A stretch of 64,000 bases of DNA, taken from positions 310,001 through 374,000 of the forward strand of contig BIFP01000008.1 in the NCBI GenBank assembly GCA_005402585.1. The letters run 5' to 3'. The position numbers and the translations under genes are program-made. This stretch comes from Micromonosporaceae bacterium KJ-029. Its GTDB lineage: Bacteria > Actinomycetota > Actinomycetes > Mycobacteriales > Micromonosporaceae. This document shows positions 11,564 to 21,051 of this stretch, in pieces. Every line of letters starts with the position of its first letter. The first letter of the stretch is position 1. The notes under the pieces were generated by a model. The model saw only the letters and a program-made list of their open reading frames with translations, had not been told where the DNA came from and did not search any database.

Positions 11564-12406
11564 GTGCCCGAAGCAGGCCCGACCGCCGTACTTCCCGGCC
11601 GCCCGCTCACCGTCGGCGAACTGCTCGACTCCGCCGTCCTGCTGCTGCGCGGCCACGCGACCGCCCTGCTCCCGCTCGCCGCCGCGCTGGCCGTCGGCGA
11701 ACAGCTCCTGCTGCTGCCGCTGCGCGCCGCCGCCGACGTCAACCCGCCGCTGTGGGTGACCGATTTCAGCGAGCTCGGCCCCTTCTGGTTCCTGCTCGTC
11801 GTCGGCGCGGCGAGCGAGGCGATGATAATCATGCTGCTCGGCAACCCGGCCACCCGCGCCGCCGGCAGCGCGCTGCTCGGCCACCGCGCCACCGCCCGGC
11901 AGCTGCTGCGCCCCGCCGGCGCCCGCTGGGGTGCCACCGCCCTGCTCTGCCCGCTGATCGGCGCCACGATGATGCTCGCGTCCCTGCTCGGCCCGGCCTG
12001 GTTCGTCGGCTTCGCCCTGCTCGGCGCGGTCACCCCGGCGCTGGTGCTCGACCGGGTCGGGCCGCTGCGCGCGGTGTCCCGCTCCGCCACGCTCGCGCTG
12101 CGCGTCGACGGCCGCGCCGCCGCCCTGCGGGTGCTGGGCTACCTCGTCTGGTGGATCATCCGGGTCGGCCTCGGCTGGGGTCTGTTCGCCGGGCTGTCCG
12201 CGCTCGGTCTGTTCCCGACGGGCTGGGCCGTCGCCGTGGCCATGCTGGTTTGGGCAGTCGTGAACGCGGTCGCCTACGCCGCGTTGGCCTGCCTGGACGC
12301 AGTCGTCCACCTGGAGACCCGGATCCGCACCGAAGGGCTGGACATCCACCTCTCCCGCGCTCCGGACGGCGTACCACGGGCCACCCTGCTGGCGGTGCGG
12401 GGATGA
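11564..12406 (+). CDS. Polytopic membrane protein, first gene of the MoxR/DUF58 operon
   Basis: This 280-residue protein has about six hydrophobic segments. An N-terminal TVGELLDSAVLLLRGH stretch resembles the membrane domain often annotated as glycerophosphoryl-diester-phosphodiesterase-like. No catalytic residues are seen, so no enzyme function is claimed. The GTG at 11564 is chosen because AGGAG lies 5 bases upstream. Its stop overlaps the next start (ATGA). The gene is divergent from mtrA across about 210 bases that should hold promoters for both. Homologues precede DUF4129 genes in other actinobacteria. Confidence 0.75.
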   Translation: MPEAGPTAVLPGRPLTVGELLDSAVLLLRGHATALLPLAAALAVGEQLLLLPLRAAADVNPPLWVTDFSELGPFWFLLVVGAASEAMIIMLLGNPATRAAGSALLGHRATARQLLRPAGARWGATALLCPLIGATMMLASLLGPAWFVGFALLGAVTPALVLDRVGPLRAVSRSATLALRVDGRAAALRVLGYLVWWIIRVGLGWGLFAGLSALGLFPTGWAVAVAMLVWAVVNAVAYAALACLDAVVHLETRIRTEGLDIHLSRAPDGVPRATLLAVRG

Positions 12407-13095
12407 GCTTCAGCCGCTGGTGGACCGAGACCACGGCGGCGCTCGGCGACCGCATGCCCCTGCCGTTGGCCGCGCTGCTGCTGGTGTTGGCGACGGTGCT
12501 GGCCGCGACCGCCTGGTACACCCACCCCGCCTGGGTACCTCGCCGGTTGCCCCGGCTGTCCCGGCTGCCCCGGCTCCGTCGGCGCCGCCGGGACCGGCGG
12601 GCCCGCCCGGCGACCGCTACCGCCGCGCCCGCGCCCGCCATCGACCTGCCGCGCCCGGACGCGCCTCCGGCCGGCACCGCCACGCTGGCCGACCGACTGG
12701 CCGCCGAGGGCCGCTACGACGAGGCGATCCGGGAGCGGCTGCGCGCCATGCTCCACGACCTTTCCGATCGGCAGGTGGTGCGGGTACGGCCGGGTATGAC
12801 CGTCACCGAGGTGGTCACCGCGGCCGCCGCGAACCATCCGCCGGCCGGTTCACCCCTGGCCGCCGCCGCGACCATCTTCTCCCAGGTGTGGTACGCCCAG
12901 CGTCCCGCCACGGCCGACCACGACCACCGGATGCGCGACCACGCCGTCCGGCTGCGGCACCTGCTCGCCGACGAGCCCGCCGGAGCCGGCAGGCCCGCCG
13001 CCGGAGCCGCCGGCACCGCGACCGCGGCGCCGCCGGACAGCGCCGACGGGCCGCCGCCGACCGGGAAGCCGCCCACCGGGGAGCCGGCCCGGTGA
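12403..13095 (+). CDS. DUF4129 domain membrane protein
   Basis: This 230-residue protein has one membrane segment (about residues 20-42), then an arginine-rich stretch. A cytoplasmic DUF4129 domain follows (about 95-185), starting LADRLAAEGRYDEAIRERL and containing the typical PGMTVTEV segment. The tail is rich in Ala, Pro and Gly. DUF4129 proteins are encoded with MoxR ATPases and DUF58 proteins and are thought to work with them at the membrane; the biochemical role is not established. Both ends overlap neighbours by four bases (ATGA in, GTGA out). Confidence 0.85.
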   Translation: MSFSRWWTETTAALGDRMPLPLAALLLVLATVLAATAWYTHPAWVPRRLPRLSRLPRLRRRRRDRRARPATATAAPAPAIDLPRPDAPPAGTATLADRLAAEGRYDEAIRERLRAMLHDLSDRQVVRVRPGMTVTEVVTAAAANHPPAGSPLAAAATIFSQVWYAQRPATADHDHRMRDHAVRLRHLLADEPAGAGRPAAGAAGTATAAPPDSADGPPPTGKPPTGEPAR

Positions 13096-13127
13096 CCGCC
13101 GACCGGGGAGCCGGCCCGGTGACCGCC
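13075..13127 (+). repeat. 26-bp tandem duplication across a gene junction
   Basis: The 26 bases at 13075-13100 are repeated exactly at 13102-13127. Each copy holds GGAG and a GTG that could start the DUF4350 gene. The first GTG (13092) overlaps the DUF4129 stop; the second (13119) is in frame nine codons later. The duplication therefore doubled the start region. Confidence 0.85.
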
Positions 13128-14561
13128 GTACGACGGCCCCGGCGCCGCCACCGGATCCTGATCCCGCTGCTGCTGGGCGCGTCGTTGCTCGCCACCACAC
13201 TGGTCACCCGCGCGATCGACCAGCCGGCCCAGACCGACCGGGGGTTCCTGTCCCCGGTGGCCACCCACGACGACGGCGGCAGCCGGCTGGCCGCAAGTCT
13301 GGCCGGGCGCGGAGTGGTGGTGCAGCGGGAAACCGACACCATCCAGGCGCTGCGGGTCACCCGCTCCGGCCCGTCCACCCTGTTCGTCCCGGCACCGGCG
13401 CTGCTGCATCCACAGACCGTGGAAAGCCTGGGCCTGCTGCCCGCCGGCACCCGGCTGGTGCTGGTCGACCCGCCCCGGCGGGTGCTGGCCGCCGCCGGGC
13501 TGCCGCTGCGACCGAGCGGCCGGCGCTGGGCGGCACATGCCGTCACCCCGCACACCTCCGGGCCCTGCCCGCTGTCCGAGGTCGGCGCCACCGCGACGGC
13601 CGCCGTCGCCCGGCAGCGGTACGCCCCCACCGGCGCCCCGGGCAGCGTCGACCTCTGCTTCTCCGCCGGTCTGGCCCGCCTGCCCGGCCCCGCCGAGAGC
13701 GTGGTGGTGGGCGCCAGCGACCCGTTCCGCAACAGCCGGATCGACGAGTGGGACAACCTCGCCTTCGCCACCGGCCTGCTCGGCACCTCCGGCCGGGTGG
13801 TCTGGCTCGATCTCGACGGCCCCGCGCCGCCACCACCCCGGCGCAGTACCGCCCCCACCACACAGCTGCCGGACCTTGAAAACCCCGGATACGGCGAGCC
13901 CGGCGACTACCGGGAGGAGCCGGGGACCGGCAACGGCGCGAACCGCACTCCTGACGCCCCGCCCCGCGGCGAGGCGTCCGACTCCGGCGGGCCGGACGGA
14001 GCCGGTTCGCCCAGCCCGCTCTGGTCCGCCTTCCCACCCTGGTTCTGGGCACTGCTGGCGCAGCTCGTCCTGGCGGCGCTGCTGATCGCCGCCGGGCGGG
14101 CCCGCCGGTTCGGCCCGCCCACACCGGAGCCGCTGCCGGTGACGGTGCCCGGGGCGGAGACGGTGCTCGGCCGGGCCCGGCTCTACCAGCGGGCCCAGGC
14201 CCGGGAGAGCGCCGCGCAGGCGCTGCGGGTCGCCGCCCGATCCCGGTTGGCGCGCCAGCTGCACCTACCCACCGACGCCCCGCACACCGGCGTCGCCGCC
14301 GCGGTGGCCGCCCGCACCGGCGACCGCCCGGACACCATCCGCGAGCTGCTCTACGGCGACGCCCCGACCACCGACCAGGACCTGCTGGAGCTGGCCGGCG
14401 ACCTGGACCGCACGACGCGTACCGGCGCACCGGCGCCGACCGACGCCGCCCCGGCGGCAGCCCAGGCCGCCGCACCGGCACCACACCCCACCGGCGGCGC
14501 GACCGACCCGACGCATCCGCCCCAGCCGCCGCAGCCACGATCCAAAGGAGACAACCGGTGA
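13092..14561 (+). CDS. DUF4350 domain membrane protein
   Basis: This protein of up to 489 residues has an N-terminal membrane segment (about 22-42) followed by a DUF4350 region (RGFLSPVATHDDGGSRLAAS onward). A Pro/Gly/Thr-rich spacer, a second membrane segment (about 317-338) and a Pro/Ala-rich cytoplasmic end complete it. DUF4350 resembles the GATase-like part of proteins coded with MoxR and DUF58. Two GTG starts are possible because of a 26-bp duplication. The first overlaps the upstream stop and is kept here. The end overlaps the MoxR start (GTGA). Confidence 0.83.
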   Translation: MTADRGAGPVTAVRRPRRRHRILIPLLLGASLLATTLVTRAIDQPAQTDRGFLSPVATHDDGGSRLAASLAGRGVVVQRETDTIQALRVTRSGPSTLFVPAPALLHPQTVESLGLLPAGTRLVLVDPPRRVLAAAGLPLRPSGRRWAAHAVTPHTSGPCPLSEVGATATAAVARQRYAPTGAPGSVDLCFSAGLARLPGPAESVVVGASDPFRNSRIDEWDNLAFATGLLGTSGRVVWLDLDGPAPPPPRRSTAPTTQLPDLENPGYGEPGDYREEPGTGNGANRTPDAPPRGEASDSGGPDGAGSPSPLWSAFPPWFWALLAQLVLAALLIAAGRARRFGPPTPEPLPVTVPGAETVLGRARLYQRAQARESAAQALRVAARSRLARQLHLPTDAPHTGVAAAVAARTGDRPDTIRELLYGDAPTTDQDLLELAGDLDRTTRTGAPAPTDAAPAAAQAAAPAPHPTGGATDPTHPPQPPQPRSKGDNR

Positions 14562-15544
14562 CCCGACCCGCCGCGACCGCCGACCCGCTCGCCGCCGACC
14601 CCGTCCGGGAGGCGCTGCACCGGCTGCGCGCCGAGGTGGCCAAGGCGGTCGTCGGGCAGGACGGCGTGGTCAGCGGATTGATCGTCGCCCTGCTCTGCCG
14701 CGGCCACGTACTGCTGGAGGGCGTACCGGGGGTGGCCAAGACGCTGCTGGTGCGTACCGTGGCCGCGTCGCTCGACCTGGAGGCCCGGCGGGTGCAGTTC
14801 ACCCCGGACCTGATGCCCGGGGACGTCACCGGCTCGATGGTCTTCGACTCGCGAACGGCGGCGTTCACCTTCCGGGAGGGTCCGGTCTTCACCAACCTGC
14901 TGCTCGCCGACGAGATCAACCGGACCCCGCCGAAGACCCAGTCCGCCCTGCTGGAGGTGATGGAGGAGCGGCAGGTCACCGTCGAGGGCGCGCGGCGGGC
15001 GCTGCCCGACCCGTTCATCGTCGCCGCCACCCAGAACCCGGTGGAGTACGAGGGCACCTACCCACTGCCGGAAGCCCAGTTGGACCGGTTCCTGCTCAAG
15101 CTCACCGTGCCGCTGCCGAACCGCGAGGAGGAACTGGGCGTGCTCCGCGCCCACCATGCCGGCTTCGACCCGCGAGACCTGGCCGCCGCCGGCGTACGCC
15201 CGGTGGCCGGCGTGGCCGACCTCGCCGCGGCCCGCGCGGCGGTGAATCGGGTGCACGTCGCCGAACCGCTGCTCGGCTACGTCGTCGACCTGTGTCGGGC
15301 CACCCGCGCCACCCCCGCGCTGGAACTGGGCGCCTCGCCCCGTGGGGCGACGGCCCTGCTCGGCACCGCCAAGGCGTGGGCCTGGCTGACCGGGCGCGAC
15401 CACGTGGTGCCGGACGACGTCAAGGCGATGGCCCGGCCCACCCTGCGGCACCGGCTGCGACTGCGCCCGGAGGCCGAACTGGAGGGCGTCGGGGTGGACG
15501 CCGTGCTGGACACGGTGCTGGCCGCCGTGCCGACGCCGCGATGA
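14558..15544 (+). CDS. MoxR family AAA+ ATPase
   Basis: This 328-residue ATPase belongs to the MoxR group, chaperone-like AAA+ proteins that work with von Willebrand/DUF58 partners. Walker A is GVPGVAKT (about residues 56-63), Walker B is LLLADEINRTPPKTQSALLE, and sensor 1 lies in VAATQNPVEYEGTYPLPEAQLDRF. The GTG start has AAAGGAG seven bases upstream and overlaps the previous stop. The stop overlaps the DUF58 ATG, consistent with equimolar expression of the pair. Confidence 0.95.
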   Translation: MTRPAATADPLAADPVREALHRLRAEVAKAVVGQDGVVSGLIVALLCRGHVLLEGVPGVAKTLLVRTVAASLDLEARRVQFTPDLMPGDVTGSMVFDSRTAAFTFREGPVFTNLLLADEINRTPPKTQSALLEVMEERQVTVEGARRALPDPFIVAATQNPVEYEGTYPLPEAQLDRFLLKLTVPLPNREEELGVLRAHHAGFDPRDLAAAGVRPVAGVADLAAARAAVNRVHVAEPLLGYVVDLCRATRATPALELGASPRGATALLGTAKAWAWLTGRDHVVPDDVKAMARPTLRHRLRLRPEAELEGVGVDAVLDTVLAAVPTPR

Positions 15545-16851
15545 CCTGGCGGGCGGCGGCGCTGCTCGCGGCGGGCGCGCTGACCCTGCCCGCCTGGCCG
15601 GCACCGTTCGTCGGAATGGCGGTGATGACCGGCGCGGTCCTGCTGCTGCTCGTCGTGGACCTCGCGCTGGCCGCGCCACTGCGTACGCTGTCCGTCGAGC
15701 GCGACGGCGAGCGGTCCGTCCGGCTCGGCGGCACCGCCACGGTCACCCTGCGTCTGGGTAACGCCTCCCGGCGTCCGCTGCACGCCCAGGTCCGCGACGC
15801 GTGGGTGCCGTCGGCCGGGGCGCGGCCGGATGTACCGCCGTCCCGCGTGGTCCACGTCGCTCCCGGTGAGGTGGTGGCGCTGCCCAGCCGACTCACCCCG
15901 ACCCGCCGGGGCGACCGGCCCGCGGCGGCGCTGACCGTCCGCTCGCTCGGGCCACTCGGGCTGGCGTTCCGGCAGCGGACCGGCCGGCCCGCCACCCCGC
16001 CGTGGATCCTGCGCGTACTGCCCCGCTTCGCCACCCGCCGGCACCTGCCCGAGAAGTTAGCCCGGCTGCGCGTCATCGACGGCACGCAGGTCGGCCGGGG
16101 ACGCGGCGCGGGCACCGAGTTCGACACCCTGCGCGAGTACGTGCCGGGCGACGACGTGCGCTCCATCGACTGGCGGGCCAGCGCCCGGCGCGCCGAGGTG
16201 CTGGTACGCACCTGGCGGCCGGAACGGGATCGGCGGCTGGTCTGCGTACTGGACACCGGGCGCACCTCGGCGGTACGTCTCGGCGACGAGCCCCGGCTGG
16301 ACACCTCGATCGACGCCGCGCTGCTGCTCGCCGCGCTGGCAGCGCGCGCGGGTGACCGGGTGGAGGTGCTCGCCGCCGACACCGTGCAGCGGGCGTCGGT
16401 CACCGGCGCCGAGCGGCTGGCGCAGTGGAGCCGGCTGGCGCACGCGCTGGCCCCGTTGCAACCCGCGCTGGTCGAGACCGACTTCCGCCTGATCGCGGGC
16501 GAGTTGCTACGGCGGCACCGCCCGCGCAGCCTGGTGGTGTTCCTCACCGCGCTGGAGCCCGGCGCGCTCGGCGAGGGTCTGCTGCCGGTGCTGCCCCGGC
16601 TGACCGCCCGGCACAAGGTGCTGGTGGCGGCGGCACAGGACCCGGTGCTGGCCACGCTCACCACCGAGCCGCCACGCCGCCCCGATGACGCCTACGCGGC
16701 GGCCGCCGCCTGGCGTACCCTCGCCGAACGCGACCGCCTGACGGCGGCCCTGGCCCGCCACAACGTCCTCGTGGTCGACACTCCCGCCCCCCGCCTGGCC
16801 CCCGCCCTCGCCGACACCTACCTCCACCTGAAATCCACCGCCCAACTCTGA
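15541..16851 (+). CDS. DUF58 domain protein
   Basis: This 436-residue protein has two N-terminal membrane helices (about residues 5-42), a beta-rich region, and then the DUF58 core with GTEFDTLREYVPGDDVRSID W (near residue 200). A von Willebrand A-like domain follows, in which the metal site reads VLDTGRTSA. DUF58 proteins are the usual partners of MoxR ATPases. The five genes from 11564 form one operon with four-base overlaps at every junction. This pattern is conserved next to mtrAB in actinobacteria. Confidence 0.92.
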   Translation: MTWRAAALLAAGALTLPAWPAPFVGMAVMTGAVLLLLVVDLALAAPLRTLSVERDGERSVRLGGTATVTLRLGNASRRPLHAQVRDAWVPSAGARPDVPPSRVVHVAPGEVVALPSRLTPTRRGDRPAAALTVRSLGPLGLAFRQRTGRPATPPWILRVLPRFATRRHLPEKLARLRVIDGTQVGRGRGAGTEFDTLREYVPGDDVRSIDWRASARRAEVLVRTWRPERDRRLVCVLDTGRTSAVRLGDEPRLDTSIDAALLLAALAARAGDRVEVLAADTVQRASVTGAERLAQWSRLAHALAPLQPALVETDFRLIAGELLRRHRPRSLVVFLTALEPGALGEGLLPVLPRLTARHKVLVAAAQDPVLATLTTEPPRRPDDAYAAAAAWRTLAERDRLTAALARHNVLVVDTPAPRLAPALADTYLHLKSTAQL

Positions 16852-16879
16852 CCCCACCCCCACCCACGCCCAGCCGGGT

Positions 16880-16938
16880 TGATCATGGAGTTAGCGGGAG
16901 GAATGGAGATCAAACCCTCCGCCAACTTCTCGATCAGC
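16880..16938. repeat. Diverged copy of intergenic inverted-repeat family A
   Basis: The left arm starts GATCATGGAGTTAGCGGGAGG (16881-16901) and the right arm (16915-16937) is an imperfect complement ending in CGATCAG. It resembles the three better copies at 42.5, 43.6 and 51.8 kb. It lies between two convergent genes, and its right part codes for the last residues and stop of the SpoIIM-like gene. Confidence 0.5.
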
Positions 16939-17874
16939 GGAGCGGCGGCGGGGGCCGAGGATGAGGACGTACGCGAGGAAGGCGAGCCAGGCGGCGGCGC
17001 CGACGGCGATGCGCAGCGCCACCGGGACGGGGGCGGGGGTGACGAACGCCTCGATCACCGCCGAGACCGCGAACAGCCCGACCAGGCCGAGGGCGACCAG
17101 GATGCCGTCACGTCCCGCCCGGGCCACCGCCTGTCCCCGGGTCAGCTGTTCCGGCGGCGCGATCCACGCCCAGCCGGTACGCAGCCCCACCCCGGCGGCC
17201 ACGAACACCCCGGTCAGCTCCAGCAGCCCGTGCGGTGTGATCAGGCCGAAGAAGACGTCCGCCCGGCCGTAGGAGACCATCACCCCGCCGACCACGCCGA
17301 TGTTCACCACGTTCTGCCAGAGCAGGTAGCCGACCGGGACGATCAGCACCCCCGCCGCCAGGCACTGGGCCGCCAGCCAGGCGTTGTGCGTCCACAGGTG
17401 GAAGGCGAACGTCGGCGCGGAGAACTCCGTGTAGTAGCCGGCGAAGCCGGACTCGACGAGATGGGCGGCCTCCGCGTCGCCGATGAACGCGGCCGCCGTC
17501 TCCGGGTTGTCCGCGACGAACCAGATGAGGGTGAAGGTGAGCAGGGTGAAGGCGGTCGCCACCGCACACCACCACGGCGCCGCCCGCCAGACCGCCCCGG
17601 GAAAGCCGGCCAGCAGGAACCGGCGTACGACCGCCCAGGACGGACGTGGCCGGCCGGTGAGCCGGGCGCGGGCCCGGAGCACGACCTGCGACAGCTCCCC
17701 CACCAGGGCCGGATCGGGTGAGCGGCTGCGCAGCACGGACAGCTGGGTGGTGGCCCGCTGGTAGAGCGCGACCAGCTCGTCGACCTCGGCGGCGTCGAGC
17801 CATCGCCGGGCAGAGAGCTGGTCCAGCCGGCGCCACTCGCCGCCGTGCTCGGCGACGTACGCGTCGAGATCCAC
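16891..17874 (-). CDS. Stage II sporulation protein M-like membrane protein
   Basis: This 327-residue protein has a soluble N-terminus (MDLDAYVAEHGGEWRRL) and about five membrane segments from residue 105 on. It includes FAGYYTEFSAPTFAFHLWTHN and the GLITPHGLLELTGVF segment typical of the SpoIIM family. In Bacillus SpoIIM joins a wall-degrading complex during engulfment. In actinobacteria the family occurs beside RDD, MoxR and DUF58 genes and its role is not known. The GTG start has GGAGG six bases upstream. The TAA stop and last residues fall inside a repeat element. Confidence 0.88.
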   Translation of the reverse strand: MDLDAYVAEHGGEWRRLDQLSARRWLDAAEVDELVALYQRATTQLSVLRSRSPDPALVGELSQVVLRARARLTGRPRPSWAVVRRFLLAGFPGAVWRAAPWWCAVATAFTLLTFTLIWFVADNPETAAAFIGDAEAAHLVESGFAGYYTEFSAPTFAFHLWTHNAWLAAQCLAAGVLIVPVGYLLWQNVVNIGVVGGVMVSYGRADVFFGLITPHGLLELTGVFVAAGVGLRTGWAWIAPPEQLTRGQAVARAGRDGILVALGLVGLFAVSAVIEAFVTPAPVPVALRIAVGAAAWLAFLAYVLILGPRRRSADREVGGGFDLHSSR

Positions 17875-17915
17875 CGACCACCTCCGTCCGCGCGATCATA
17901 GTGTTCACTGTCGGG

Positions 17916-19025
17916 GTGAGCACACCACCGCGACCGCCCGCCGCCCCGGCGTGGGGTGACGCCGGCCTGGTCAGCGGGGAGGCGGTGGAGCTGGACGTGC
18001 GCGCCGCCCGGATCGGCTCCCGGGTGATCGCGCTGCTGCTCGACGTCCTGGTCCAGTTGGTGCTCGGCCTGCTGCTCGCCGCGCTGGTCGGGCTGATCCT
18101 GGCCGCCCTGCCGTACGGCGTGATCGACACGGCGGCGGAACGGGCGCTGCTCACCGTCGGGCTCGTCCTGCTGCTGGTCGGCTACCCGGTGTTCTTCGAA
18201 CGGTTCAACGCCGGCCGGACGCCGGGCAAGGCGGCGGTCGGGCTGCGGGTGGTCAGTGCCGACGGCGCCCCGGTCGGCGTGCGGCAGTCGCTGACCCGGG
18301 CGCTGGTCGGGGTCGCCGTGGAGTGGCCGGGGCTGGTGCTGCCGCTGTTGTCCTGGGTGGCCGGGGTGACGGTGATGCTGACCGACGCCCGTGGCCGGCG
18401 GCTCGGTGACCTGGTGGCGGGCACCCTGGTGGTGCACACCCGCACCGCGATGACCTGGCGCCCGGTGCCGGCCACGGTGCCGCCACTGGTCGGCTGGGCG
18501 TACATCCTGGATCTGAGCCGGCTGGACGCCGGCCTGGCGCTCGCCACCCGGCAGTACCTGGCGCGGTGCCACCTGTTCGCCGAGCCGGCCCGGAGCGACC
18601 TGGCCCGGCGGCTGTGGCGGGAGGTCGCCGCGGTGACCGCCCCGCCCCCGCCGCCGGGGCTGCCGGAGCCGACCTACCTGGCCGCCGTCCTCGGCGAGCG
18701 GCACCGGCGGGCCCGCCACCGGCTCGCCGGCGAACGCGCGCTCGCCGCCGTGCTCTGGCCGCAGCTCGGTACCGCGCCGAACCCGACCCGACCGGTCGAG
18801 GGTCGGCCGGACACCGGGCCCCCGGGAGTACGCCCACCGGTTCCGGCCTGGCCCGACCCGGTCGAGCCGCGCCCACCGGCCCCGCCGTGGCCCGACCCGG
18901 TCCGGCCACCGGTCCCGCCGCAAACCATCCCCGCCGGGGCACGGCCGCCCGTGCCGGCGCCACACACCACCGGGCCGGGCGCGCTCGCCCCCGGCCCCGA
19001 GCAGACCTCCGGGAGGCGATGGTGA
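17916..19025 (+). CDS. RDD family membrane protein
   Basis: This 369-residue protein begins with an RDD domain: GEAVELDVRAARIGSRVIALLLDVL, membrane helices at about residues 30-55, 65-90 and 125-150, and the conserved FNAGRTPGKAAVGLRVV and RRLGDLVAGTLVV motifs. The C-terminal half is cytoplasmic and becomes Pro-rich. The function of RDD proteins is mostly unknown, although some affect ion transport. The GTG at 17916 is chosen because family members begin just before the RDD domain. Another in-frame GTG lies at 17901. The gene is divergent from the SpoIIM-like gene. Confidence 0.87.
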   Translation: MSTPPRPPAAPAWGDAGLVSGEAVELDVRAARIGSRVIALLLDVLVQLVLGLLLAALVGLILAALPYGVIDTAAERALLTVGLVLLLVGYPVFFERFNAGRTPGKAAVGLRVVSADGAPVGVRQSLTRALVGVAVEWPGLVLPLLSWVAGVTVMLTDARGRRLGDLVAGTLVVHTRTAMTWRPVPATVPPLVGWAYILDLSRLDAGLALATRQYLARCHLFAEPARSDLARRLWREVAAVTAPPPPPGLPEPTYLAAVLGERHRRARHRLAGERALAAVLWPQLGTAPNPTRPVEGRPDTGPPGVRPPVPAWPDPVEPRPPAPPWPDPVRPPVPPQTIPAGARPPVPAPHTTGPGALAPGPEQTSGRRW

Positions 19026-19168
19026 AGGGTTTCGGTCCCTGGTTGGCCGTGCTGGCGGTAGTGCTGCTGCTCAGCGCACTGCGGCTGCGCACCCTGGCGG
19101 CGGTGGTCTCGCTGGCCTGGTTGGCCTGGTGCGTCTGGACCTGGGTCCGCCCAAACCCTCGCCGCTGA
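19022..19168 (+). CDS. Small hydrophobic membrane protein
   Basis: This 48-residue protein consists almost entirely of two hydrophobic stretches (LAVLAVVLLLSAL and LAAVVSLAWLAWCVWTWV) separated by RLRT, so it is probably a hairpin membrane protein. The GTG at 19022 has GGGAGG five bases upstream and overlaps the RDD stop (GTGA). An ATG one codon earlier is too close to that site. No family is recognised. Its coupling to the RDD gene suggests a shared role. Confidence 0.6.
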   Translation: MKGFGPWLAVLAVVLLLSALRLRTLAAVVSLAWLAWCVWTWVRPNPRR

Positions 19169-19204
19169 CCGGGGGACGGTACGGCCCGTCGGACGACAGA
19201 CACG

Positions 19205-19239
19205 CCGAACCGGGCCGACCTCGGGCCGGCCCGGTTCGG
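19205..19239. terminator. Bidirectional terminator between RDD operon and sahH
   Basis: A perfect 12-bp stem (19205-19216 with 19228-19239) and an 11-nt loop lie between two convergent transcription units, 37 bases after the small membrane gene and 9 bases from the sahH stop. Confidence 0.75.
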
Positions 19240-19247
19240 TGGGTCGG

Positions 19248-20747
<1,500 letters not shown>

Positions 20748-21051
20748 GAAAGCTCCTGTCGGACGATGATGCTGCGCAACCACCCACCTTACGCGCGTGG
20801 CGCGAATACGGATGGGGTGGTTGCGGACAGCGCACGGGGCGGCCGGTCGTGGACGCGTGCCGTCCATCTCCGTCCGCCCCGTGCATCCCCCCGGTTTGGT
20901 TCCCCGCGCGTTCTCGGACCGTCGTCGCGATAACGCTGCGCACCCATAGAGTCACACCCGGCAAGAGATGAGTCAAGCTATTCCGGGAAAGTCGGACTTG
21001 TGTGGCGGACAGGCGGCCGTGAGATCACCGACATCCCTGATCGCGACCGGG
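20748..21051 (-). promoter_or_regulatory. Long sahH leader with two stem-loops; no gene
   Basis: This 304-base gap holds no supported gene. On the minus strand a candidate -35 TTGACT (20976-20971) and a -10 region near 20953-20945 would give a leader of about 200 nt. The leader contains two consecutive 11-bp perfect stems. Stem A pairs 20832-20842 with 20874-20884 and encloses a 5-bp inner hairpin. Stem B pairs 20775-20785 with 20815-20825. The AGGAG site and ATG follow. I do not see the conserved core of the known SAH riboswitch. Confidence 0.45.

Noticed and set aside
20748..20867. N-terminal extension of sahH by 40 codons
   Set aside because: It lies in the structured leader and is unlike SahH proteins, and the ATG at 20747 has an AGGAG site.
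20748..21000. Known SAH riboswitch
   Set aside because: The conserved core sequence is not visible, so only an unnamed structured leader is claimed.
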